This document shows, in pieces, positions 55,525 through 63,283 of a DNA stretch of 64,000 nucleotides. Each line of letters starts with the position of its first letter. The first letter of the stretch is position 1. Below the pieces are notes generated by a model. That model was not told where the DNA came from. It searched no databases and was given only the letters and a program-made list of their open reading frames with translations. Both the position numbers and the translations under genes were made by a program. Location: NCBI RefSeq assembly GCF_003173335.1, contig NZ_QGMZ01000001.1:62001-126000 (forward strand), in the 5' to 3' direction. Origin of the DNA: Methanospirillum stamsii. Its GTDB lineage: Archaea; Halobacteriota; Methanomicrobia; Methanomicrobiales; Methanospirillaceae.

Positions 55525-56349
55525 ATGTCACTGCTCGGAAATGGCAAACGAATGGTTACGGTAACCATCAATAAAAACCAGTACCTGGCAGAGGAGGGCG
55601 AAATATTCCTGCTCACTGCTAATCGACTTGGTATTGACATTCCTCACCTCTGCTATGAAAAAGCCCTTGAACCCTATGGAGCCTGCCGGCTCTGCATGGT
55701 TGATGTGGTGACCTGTGGAAAGACCGATATGACTCCGGCATGTACGATTCGTGTCCAAAACGGCCTTGAGATTCTTACCGACACCCCGCAGATCATAAAA
55801 CATAGAAATCTGCTTTTCGAACTCTACCTGGCAGAGGCTCCAAAGTCAGAAGTCATCAAAGAGATGGCTGCAAAATATGGTGTCACAAAAACACGGTTCC
55901 TGAAAAAAATCGTCCATGATGATCCTCTACAGGGAAAATGTATCCTTTGCGGGCTTTGTGTCCGGGTCTGTGAGGAGATAATGGGAGCGAGTGCCATTAG
56001 TTTCATTAACCGGGGGCCATACACGGTAATAAACACCCCGTTTTATGAACATAATCCGGACTGTGAAGGGTGTGCTGCCTGTGCCAAAGTTTGCCCCACG
56101 AATGCAATCGTTTTTGAAGACATCGGAACAAACCGGGTCATGCAATCCTGGTCAGATACCACGGTTCCCCTGATGATCTGTCCGGAATGTGGAAAACCCT
56201 TTGCACCACAACGGCTGATGGAAAAGGTTCTGACAAAACCTGAATCCGGATTGATCGAAGAAATAAAAGACCTGTGTCCTGAATGCAGGAGAAAATATTT
56301 TACATTAAGAGAAATCCGGAAGATACCAACAAATGGAGGTCAGGCATGA
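55525..56349 (+). CDS. NuoG/HoxU-like ferredoxin subunit lacking the His-Cys cluster
   Basis: ATG 55525 follows GGAGGGG by a few bases. The 274-residue protein has a [2Fe-2S] domain (CYEKALEPYGACRLCMVDV, PACTIRVQNGLEI), then two [4Fe-4S] motifs, CILCGLCVRVC near 138 and CEGCAACAKVCPT near 179. The HxxxCxxC[4Fe-4S] segment normal between them is replaced by RNLLFELYLAEAPKSEVIKE, without Cys. Two further CPEC pairs near 218 and 250 suggest a zinc or rubredoxin-like site. No H-cluster hydrogenase domain is present, so the subunit links CooF/CooS to the flavin module. Confidence 0.85.
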   Translation: MSLLGNGKRMVTVTINKNQYLAEEGEIFLLTANRLGIDIPHLCYEKALEPYGACRLCMVDVVTCGKTDMTPACTIRVQNGLEILTDTPQIIKHRNLLFELYLAEAPKSEVIKEMAAKYGVTKTRFLKKIVHDDPLQGKCILCGLCVRVCEEIMGASAISFINRGPYTVINTPFYEHNPDCEGCAACAKVCPTNAIVFEDIGTNRVMQSWSDTTVPLMICPECGKPFAPQRLMEKVLTKPESGLIEEIKDLCPECRRKYFTLREIRKIPTNGGQA

Positions 56350-56387
56350 AGATTGACGATTCAACCACTACTTGGAGACAAATATAG

Positions 56388-57206
56388 ATGAGCGGACAGG
56401 GATTCAGGGTAGTGATTACCGGAAAAGGAGGAGTCGGTAAAACCACAATCACCTCGCTCCTCTCTCATCTTTTTGCACAAAGAGGATATTCAGTCCTTGC
56501 AGTGGACGAAGATCCCCAGATGAACCTTCCCTATGCTCTTGGTGTTCCTGCTGAAGATACTGAATTAATTGTTCCGCTCTCAAAGAACCTTGACTACATT
56601 GAAGAAAAAACGGGAGCAAGACCTGATTCCGGGTATGGCCTGATGCTCTCCCTAAACCCGGACGTATCAGACGTAGTGGAGAGATTTGGCATGAAAGGTC
56701 CGGACGGGGTGAATATCCTGGTGATGGGCACGGTGGTAAAAGCTGCAACCGGTTGTCTTTGTCCGGAAAACACCCTTCTGGATGCAGTCATGAGGCATAT
56801 CAACCTCCGGGAAGGAGAGATTATTCTGATGGACACCCAGGCAGGGGTTGAGCATTTTGGAAGAGCACTTGCAAAAGGATTTAACCAGGCGATACTGGTT
56901 GCCGACCCGACATTTAATTCATTACAGGTCGTGAAACATGCCGCAGAACTTGCCAGGGAACTTGGTATTCCGGATATTCACCTTGTCATAAACCGGGTCA
57001 GGTCTCCGGGTGATATCAGGAAAGTGAACCAGTTATTAACAGGCTTCGAAGAGTTATTTTCAGGAAAATACTTCATACCCTATGATGAGATGATGATTAT
57101 GTATGATCCGGATGTCCGTCCCATGCTCAGCGAGCAGTCTGAATTTGTGGACGGAGTCAGGGAACTCCAGATGACGCTTGAGATGCATGGGCTGATGAGA
57201 AATTAA
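56388..57206 (+). CDS. cooC: CooC-type CODH nickel-insertion ATPase
   Basis: The 272-residue protein begins with a deviant Walker A (ITGKGGVGKTTITSLLSHL). It has the dimer-interface metal motif GCLCPEN near residue 123 and ends with a MinD-like fold (VADPTFNSLQVVKHAAELAR). CooC ATP hydrolysis drives Ni incorporation into the C-cluster of CooS. It is the last gene of the operon, 38 bp after the NuoG-like gene. CooJ and CooT are not present. Confidence 0.9.
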   Translation: MSGQGFRVVITGKGGVGKTTITSLLSHLFAQRGYSVLAVDEDPQMNLPYALGVPAEDTELIVPLSKNLDYIEEKTGARPDSGYGLMLSLNPDVSDVVERFGMKGPDGVNILVMGTVVKAATGCLCPENTLLDAVMRHINLREGEIILMDTQAGVEHFGRALAKGFNQAILVADPTFNSLQVVKHAAELARELGIPDIHLVINRVRSPGDIRKVNQLLTGFEELFSGKYFIPYDEMMIMYDPDVRPMLSEQSEFVDGVRELQMTLEMHGLMRN

Positions 57207-57289
57207 AAATCGATTTCAGATTGTGGATTAAATGGAATTCTAAATGAGATGAAATCATATATCATGAGAGGTATTATATTTGATACCTT

Positions 57290-57571
57290 ATGTCCTTCAT
57301 CTCTCCATCGGATGACATTCGATCAATTACAGATCTAAAACATCATACCCGTGAAATTTTAGACCAAATCCATAAAACAGGCCGCCCAATTTTTCTTACC
57401 GTAAACGGCCGTGCCGACTCAGTACTACTTGATGTAAAGCAATACGAAAAATTAGTCCAGGCAGGAACTATTGCCGGATTACTCAAAGCTGCTGAAGAAG
57501 ATATTGAACAGGATAAAACCAGGCCGTTTAAATCCTTTATCCAAGAGTTCAAATGTCTGAAAAACATTTAA
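57290..57571 (+). CDS. Phd/YefM-type antitoxin
   Basis: The 93-residue protein has the Phd/YefM fold: RSITDLKHHTREILDQIHKT, GRPIFLTVNGRADSVLLDVK and a C-terminal region (AEEDIEQDKTRPFKSFIQEF). Such proteins bind DNA and neutralise a ParE/RelE toxin. The toxin frame follows by overlap but is broken. The gene looks intact, so the antitoxin is an orphan here. Confidence 0.85.
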   Translation: MSFISPSDDIRSITDLKHHTREILDQIHKTGRPIFLTVNGRADSVLLDVKQYEKLVQAGTIAGLLKAAEEDIEQDKTRPFKSFIQEFKCLKNI

Positions 57572-57752
57572 TGTTGAAATCACTCAATCAACAAAGACTG
57601 ATTTGGAAAATATCTGGGAATACATCCAACAGACTGATCCAGAAGCAGCACTAATCTTCATCCATACCCTTGAAAAGCATATTTCTTCATTAGAGCAATT
57701 TCCTTTCCGGTGTCAACAGATTCCGGTAAAGACTCGTCAGAGTGACTGTTAA
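57553..57752 (+). pseudogene. ParE-type toxin with frameshift and truncated C-terminus
   Basis: ATG 57553 reads MSEKH, then the frame must shift by one base to reach FNVEITQSTKTDLENIWEYI, PEAALIFIHTLEKHISSLEQ and FPFRCQQIP. This is a ParE toxin. The shift point is CATTTAATG near 57565, where one T seems lost. After RCQQIP the usual 30-40 residue C-terminal strands are missing and the frame ends VKTRQSDC. Both changes should kill the toxin. Confidence 0.65.
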
Positions 57753-57764
57753 AACAGGTGAAAC

Positions 57765-58931
57765 TTAGCTTGTCTGGCCGGAATCCGGATTAATCATCAG
57801 TGAAGAAACATCGACTGCTTCAAAATCCGTCCCTTTGATATCCCGGAGTGTCTTTAATGCTTCATTATCCCACCGTTCATCCGGAGTACCAGATAAATCC
57901 CATGATCCACCTGCATTATCAGCAACAATGACTCCGTATTTCTTCATTGCCTCCATGATGACTTTTGCCTGGTCCGGATAACCGGAGGTATCAAATGATG
58001 ACTTCAATCTGAATCTCTGTCCCATAGGCGGGTATTCGGGACTTGTAATGTCAGAAGCATAATGTCTGGCCGGCCAGACAAAGGCTTTCTGTGTTGATAT
58101 TGCTGTTGTTCTAATAGCATGTCTGATCTCTCCGGAAGCTACTTCATCATATTTTACAAGGCCCGGGAGAATGGGCAGACCAGCAGCATCCGCCGAAGTG
58201 TAACAGATCGGCCGGAGCGTATTACTTAAGAGATCGTAGACTGCTCCGGCTCCTGCGGTCCAGGTACCGTCAGGATTTTGAATTGCTTTATAGAGTTCAT
58301 ACAGGATTGCATTATCCTTGTCAATAATGAGCATATGATAATCATGATCCTGTTGAATGAGCGGGTTTTCCGGGATCGGGTATGGCCCACAATCACTTTC
58401 AGTATAATAATGAATACTGACATCGACCTTTGGCTGATCTCCTGATACTACATTATAGGGTATTCCCCAGGGGACACCATTTTTGAATCCTGAATAAAAT
58501 TGTGGTTTTACCGTCTGGTCTTCTCCTCCCATAGTCCGGATATAATCTACCGAACGATCATCGACCGGAAGAGTGTCAATCGGAACATTCCAGATATTGT
58601 CACTTGGAAATATCGAAACTCCCTGAATTGATGGTCCGGAAGTTGTGCTGAAAGCAGTTACCTGATTTGTATCAGTTATTGTCGGTGAAACCGGATCTGT
58701 AATAAGATCACTCACAAGTGGCTGAGATACTACCGGAACGGACTTATCCATGGAGGGTTTTGAAATAGTTGGTGTTTGTGAAGAAGGTATCGAGGGTTTT
58801 GGTATGTTTAATGAAACACTGGTGGAAATTGGTGAAGATGATCCAGTATCCGTGGCAGTCGCTACGTTTATGGTCATACCCACAAACAGGAATAACATAA
58901 TAATAATCACGGTAATCTTTTTTGATATCAT
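57765..58931 (-). CDS. Secreted protein with a conserved extracellular domain
   Basis: The 388-residue protein has a signal peptide (ITVIIIMLFLFVGMTINVATA). A Ser/Pro/Thr-rich linker of about 70 residues follows. The conserved domain has blocks IFPSDNIWNVPIDTLPVDDR, WGIPYNVVSGDQPKVDVSIH, LRPICYTSADAAGLPILPGL and PPMGQRFRLKSSFDTS. The domain resembles a widespread secreted family also found in bacteria, whose function I cannot name. Ser/Thr-rich linkers suggest glycosylation. It stands alone. Confidence 0.7.
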   Translation of the reverse strand: MISKKITVIIIMLFLFVGMTINVATATDTGSSSPISTSVSLNIPKPSIPSSQTPTISKPSMDKSVPVVSQPLVSDLITDPVSPTITDTNQVTAFSTTSGPSIQGVSIFPSDNIWNVPIDTLPVDDRSVDYIRTMGGEDQTVKPQFYSGFKNGVPWGIPYNVVSGDQPKVDVSIHYYTESDCGPYPIPENPLIQQDHDYHMLIIDKDNAILYELYKAIQNPDGTWTAGAGAVYDLLSNTLRPICYTSADAAGLPILPGLVKYDEVASGEIRHAIRTTAISTQKAFVWPARHYASDITSPEYPPMGQRFRLKSSFDTSGYPDQAKVIMEAMKKYGVIVADNAGGSWDLSGTPDERWDNEALKTLRDIKGTDFEAVDVSSLMINPDSGQTS

Positions 58932-59266
58932 AAATGTGCCTCAAAAAACACCGATAACCATCATCCTGATCTTAATTCATCATATCAGGGAAATTTCCTA
59001 AAAAAAGCAATGAATGCACTACAGATTTTAAAAAATGAAAATAAAAGCCGGACAAAAGATCACAACACATAGATAGAGCATTGCAGCCACAAGTTATATA
59101 TATTACTAATTTTTGCTCTTCATTATCGAATACTTACAGAAAATATCTACCTCAAATTCAAATATTGCTTAAAATAAAATTCCTCTTATTATCGCTTTTA
59201 TTCCAAAATCTCTGAAACCTTACCAAAAACATACACAATTATCTATTACCCCGGTTATTCTCTATC
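58932..59266. other. A+T-rich spacer with a TATA-like element
   Basis: This divergent region holds no gene. TTATATATATTA near 59094-59105 resembles an archaeal TATA box, but it lies about 160 bp before the GH3 start. That would give a long leader. No ribosome site is seen just before the GH3 ATG. Confidence 0.35.
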
Positions 59267-61096
59267 ATGAAATGGCACTCCTGGATAGGAATAATATCAC
59301 TCATTTTTTATATGGTTTTTTTATCTCCGGTACTGGGCGTATCAGTGGTTTCACCCGAAACAGAACAAATATTCCAGAATATGACCCCGGAAGAGAGAGT
59401 AGGACAACTCTTCATGCCAGCAATATCATCCGGATCCTCAAACGGAACACAGGAGATGACTCCGGAATTAGAAGAAATGCTAAGCCAAGTCCATCCCGGA
59501 GGAGTTATCCTGTTTGCACGGGACATCTCTTCAGTAGAACAACTGGTAACTCTCACCGATAATCTCCAGAATGCTGGATCACTTCTTGAAAGCGGAGAAG
59601 AGGTTCCGTTATTCATTTCAATTGACCAGGAAGGAGGACAGATTACCAGACTTCCCTTTGGTCCCCGGATGCCCGGAAACATGGCCCTTGGTGCCAGCCG
59701 GTCGGCAGAAACCACCAGGGAAGTTGCCCGGACCATTGGGGATGAAATCTCTTCACTAGGAATCAATATGAACTTTGCTCCGGTCCTTGATGTTGAAACA
59801 AACCAGAACAACCCGGTTATCGGGATCAGATCATTTGGTGCTGACCCGGAGTTGGTCTCAACACTTGGAGATGCATACATCACTGGAATGCATGATGCAG
59901 GAATCATCTGCAGTGGAAAACATTTTCCCGGTCATGGTGACGTTGATATCGACAGCCATCTCGGACTTCCACTTGAGAACCATACAAAAGCCAGGATGAA
60001 CGAGGTAGAACTGGTCCCGTTCAAATCTGCCATTGGATCAGGAGTGGATGCCATCATGACCGCCCATATCATATTCCCGGCGTATGATAATTCCACCAAC
60101 ATTCTCGAAGACGGCACAGAAGCCAAAACTCCGGCAACTCTTTCAAAACCCATCCTTACCGGACTGCTCAGGGATGAACTCTCTTTTGACGGACTTATCA
60201 TCACCGATGCCATGATGATGAAGGCCATCGTAGATAATTTCAAAACCGGAGATGCAGCAGTGCGGGCCATCCGGGCCGGAGCAGATATCATCCTCTTCCC
60301 GGACCCGGCTATTGAGGCATATACTGCAGTTCTTACATCATATAAATCAGATCCGGAGATACGGACCAGAGTAGATGATTCGGTAAAACGAATCCTTGCC
60401 ATGAAAGAGAAATATGGAATTATTGATCTCTCACGTTCCGGCAATACCAGTGATTTGAATAACGATTCACGAATTGCATATGCACAGAAGATATGTCTGG
60501 GAGAAGAGGCCTTTATGGTCGAACAGGAGGAAGCAGATAAAACCGTCACCCTCGTTTCAGACAAAAATAATCTCATCCCCCTTTCCGGAGAGAATCTCCG
60601 AAGTATCATCATATTCTCTCCGACAACCTCATTTACTAATGAAACATCAGAGGCTGTGAATGAAACTTTACAACGTCAGGGTTATTCCCCGGAAATATTC
60701 TCATTTACATACCAGAACCAGGTAAATCTTTCAACTGACCAGAAAATTGCTGTGACGAATGCTTCACTAATAATTCTTGGAACAAGTTCATCCAATGCAA
60801 CACAACGGACTGATAACTATTTCATCCCACTGTTTTCACGTGATTTACTTGACTTCGCCAGAGACTATGATCTTCCGGTAATAGGCCTTTCATTAAACCA
60901 GCCTTATGATATCATGTATATGCAGGACATCCCGGTGTATTTTGCTACCTATGCAGGAAGAACCGGAGGTCAGAATGTCCGGTCTGCAGTCAGGGCAATA
61001 TTTGGTGAGATCCCAATAACCGGCACTCTTCCGGTTGATATTTCAGAGGAAAATGGGACCATAATTTATCCAATGAACTCCGGAATCATTGAATAA
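59267..61096 (+). CDS. Secreted glycoside hydrolase family 3 protein
   Basis: The 609-residue protein has a signal peptide (IGIISLIFYMVFLSPVLGV). The N-terminal GH3 barrel of NagZ type follows: LFISIDQEGGQITRLPFGPR, GINMNFAPVLDVETN, KHFPGHGDVDIDSHLGLP with the acid/base His, and FDGLIITDAMMMKAI with the nucleophile Asp. A second domain of about 200 residues contains the GH3_C-like fold. NagZ-type enzymes release N-acetylhexosamine. In a methanogen without peptidoglycan, the substrate may be its sheath glycan or foreign cell wall. Alone in its operon. Confidence 0.85.
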   Translation: MKWHSWIGIISLIFYMVFLSPVLGVSVVSPETEQIFQNMTPEERVGQLFMPAISSGSSNGTQEMTPELEEMLSQVHPGGVILFARDISSVEQLVTLTDNLQNAGSLLESGEEVPLFISIDQEGGQITRLPFGPRMPGNMALGASRSAETTREVARTIGDEISSLGINMNFAPVLDVETNQNNPVIGIRSFGADPELVSTLGDAYITGMHDAGIICSGKHFPGHGDVDIDSHLGLPLENHTKARMNEVELVPFKSAIGSGVDAIMTAHIIFPAYDNSTNILEDGTEAKTPATLSKPILTGLLRDELSFDGLIITDAMMMKAIVDNFKTGDAAVRAIRAGADIILFPDPAIEAYTAVLTSYKSDPEIRTRVDDSVKRILAMKEKYGIIDLSRSGNTSDLNNDSRIAYAQKICLGEEAFMVEQEEADKTVTLVSDKNNLIPLSGENLRSIIIFSPTTSFTNETSEAVNETLQRQGYSPEIFSFTYQNQVNLSTDQKIAVTNASLIILGTSSSNATQRTDNYFIPLFSRDLLDFARDYDLPVIGLSLNQPYDIMYMQDIPVYFATYAGRTGGQNVRSAVRAIFGEIPITGTLPVDISEENGTIIYPMNSGIIE

Positions 61097-61167
61097 ATTC
61101 TTTTTTTGGATTCGGTCGAGGTATAATACAGCTGGATAATCTGACATATGAATTGTTTAAAAAAAGA

Positions 61168-61842
61168 CTATTCCAGGTCCTCATCATATGACCCACCTTC
61201 ATATGCACACATACCTGTCCGGGGAGAATTACATATCGGGAGCAGATAGCATTCATCAAGATCTTCGTCAGAGCTGCAATCAAGACACAGGACCGTATCA
61301 TCATCGTTTTCAAGATAGTGATAAACCGCAGGTTTTCCACATTCAGAACAGGCGATTTCCGGCTTAATGTTCATGGCTAACATGAGCATTTTTTTCGGAT
61401 CCTTTTCCCAGAGAATAATATCGGCAACTTTCAGCCTGAGTTCAGTTGTAGTGCCAAAATCATACTCATAGGAAAAAAACATCCCCGGACAGAGAACCTT
61501 CTCGAGTTTTACTTTTGTAGATTTTGTCGGGTAAAATGAATCATCCGGATCTGAAGATGGTGCCTGGTATTCAATTCCCTCAATAGTAAAAGCACTAAGG
61601 TGACCACAACATTCTACCCATATGTCACGTAATGCCTCGTCCAGATCTGCAAGGATTGCATTGGGTTTTGCGAGAAGAATCATCCAATAGGGAGATGAAT
61701 AAGGAGTATCAACCAGAATGATGAACCGTTCTTCACCTGATGTCACCGCATGTTTTTTCTTCAGATGTGTCGCAGAAGTTCGTTTCGTTAATGGCTCCTC
61801 ACAGAGATAACATCTTCCGGGTGTCGGGATCTGTTTTGCCAT
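61168..61842 (-). CDS. pRiA4b ORF-3-like domain protein with zinc ribbons
   Basis: The 224-residue product has an N-terminal Cys pair with His (CYLCEEPLTKRTSATHLKKKH). The central domain (LADLDEALRDIWVECCGHLS, FFSYEYDFGTTTELRLKVAD) is the plasmid pRiA4b ORF-3-like fold. A C-terminal zinc ribbon (CSECGKPAVYHY and CLDCSSDED) and a final Cys pair follow. It may be a nucleic-acid- or protein-binding protein. No partners in the operon; convergent with the GH3 gene. Confidence 0.75.
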   Translation of the reverse strand: MAKQIPTPGRCYLCEEPLTKRTSATHLKKKHAVTSGEERFIILVDTPYSSPYWMILLAKPNAILADLDEALRDIWVECCGHLSAFTIEGIEYQAPSSDPDDSFYPTKSTKVKLEKVLCPGMFFSYEYDFGTTTELRLKVADIILWEKDPKKMLMLAMNIKPEIACSECGKPAVYHYLENDDDTVLCLDCSSDEDLDECYLLPICNSPRTGMCAYEGGSYDEDLE

Positions 61843-62086
61843 AGTAAATTATATGGCTGATAAGTTATTTGAATTTTCGAGATTTCTTATCATTGATTCT
61901 CCTGGCCGTCACGACCTCTGACATCATAACCCGGAAAATCGCTCCCCGTTGCTATTGTCCTTTAAAAGCTCATATCTAAACTTTTTCAGTACGGTGAACT
62001 GAACCGCTGAATATGGAGAGACGCAAGATTGATGCAATTCTGACCATAAATAGGAGAGTAAAAAAAGTTAAGTAATGGAAAGCAGT

Positions 62087-62224
62087 TTACTTTAATTTTT
62101 TCTCGAGCTTTTTGAGTTTTTTCTTAGCTGAATCACTACCTGCTGCCGCCTGCTTCGCAAGTTCTTCTGCCTTAACCTTTTTCTCTCTATTGAGCTTAAC
62201 CAGTTGTTTTTTACTTGTTGGCAT
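62087..62224 (-). CDS. Small Lys-rich coiled protein
   Basis: The 45-residue protein starts MPTSKKQLVKLNREKKVKAE and ends KKKLKKLEKKLK. It is a continuous charged helix with heptad-like leucines. TGAGAAG lies just before the ATG. A role in binding RNA, DNA or protein is possible but not shown. Confidence 0.55.
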   Translation of the reverse strand: MPTSKKQLVKLNREKKVKAEELAKQAAAGSDSAKKKLKKLEKKLK

Positions 62225-62398
62225 ATTACTTCTCACTAGGATTTAGGCTGATCGTATTTGGTTTTATCCCTCTTCACAATATATTCGGGTTATGGAATCA
62301 GATGAAATCAGTTTCTCTGATTCACCTATCACTTCCTGATCCGGAATTGACTTCAACCATTCAGAAAAATGGAGTGAACATATAAAGACCAATATTAC

Positions 62399-63283
62399 TC
62401 ATTTTCTTTCATCACTATTACAAACAGAATTGGCATATGAAACAATACGAGGATACAGTCCGGAGATTATATCTGCTAGGTTTTTCTGTCCATACGAGTA
62501 GGGAGCTTTCCCAAGCAGGCTTATCGGAATAACCTCCTGACCATTACATTGAACTGGCTCAACCGGCCCATCTCCTTCAAAAGTAAAAAATCCTACAGGA
62601 TTTTCTGTTTTTGGTATCGTGATTCCTGAAGAAAGGAACCCGGATTGCACAGTTTGAGGAACACTTATCTTTGGCAAATCAGATCCGGGACGGATCTTTT
62701 TCACCGCCTGGATTATCTCTTCCCTGCTTTTCCCCCGGATATAAAAAAGAAGCCAGGGATTTTCATCCAGGGCCTCTGCAATAAAGTAACATGCAGCGAT
62801 GACATGAATACAGGAGTTATTCACATCACCACAACTACAATAGGCATAAAAACCGGTAGAGATTGAGGGAATAAAATAAAATTTGTGATCTTGTAATATC
62901 CGGACAAAAGTCTCTGATAACTCTCCGGAGATCAATGCCCCGCTAAGTGCCGTATCTGCAGCGATGATTCTAACCAGATTTACCCACTCTGCGTCTTTTA
63001 ACTGAGATACTACAAAATCAACGTCACGAATAGTATATCCGGAACAACTGATACCGATCTTAATCCGTCCGGGCTCAATAATCAGTCTGCATGCTTCTCT
63101 TTTCCTTGCACATAAAAGCCCCTTTGAAAGTCTTTTGTTCTCAGCTGAAGACTCCATTATCCGGATAAATTCCCGTGAACACCATGTTTTACCTACCGGT
63201 TCAATCTGAGCTTTGAGTTTAAGTTTTCTTTCAGGAGGAACATCATTGATGGTTTTAATCCACCAGCGGTTTTTCCGTCTCAT
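62399..63283 (-). CDS. SWIM zinc-finger protein, partner of SNF2 helicase
   Basis: The 294-residue protein contains the SWIM motif CxCx8CxH (YCSCGDVNNSCIHVIAACYF) near 155-175. The N-terminal 150 residues and C-terminal domain have no recognised fold. Its ATG overlaps the stop of the SNF2 helicase gene (63280-63283), so the two form an operon. SWIM-SNF2 pairs occur widely in prokaryotes and may remodel nucleoprotein or take part in DNA repair or defence. Confidence 0.85.
   Translation of the reverse strand: MRRKNRWWIKTINDVPPERKLKLKAQIEPVGKTWCSREFIRIMESSAENKRLSKGLLCARKREACRLIIEPGRIKIGISCSGYTIRDVDFVVSQLKDAEWVNLVRIIAADTALSGALISGELSETFVRILQDHKFYFIPSISTGFYAYCSCGDVNNSCIHVIAACYFIAEALDENPWLLFYIRGKSREEIIQAVKKIRPGSDLPKISVPQTVQSGFLSSGITIPKTENPVGFFTFEGDGPVEPVQCNGQEVIPISLLGKAPYSYGQKNLADIISGLYPRIVSYANSVCNSDERK

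Noticed and set aside
62293-62321. Hairpin GAATCAGA / TCTGATTC as a terminator after the SWIM gene
   Set aside because: Arms pair over 8 bp, but no T-run follows on the transcribed strand and the loop is long; not strong enough for a terminator call.
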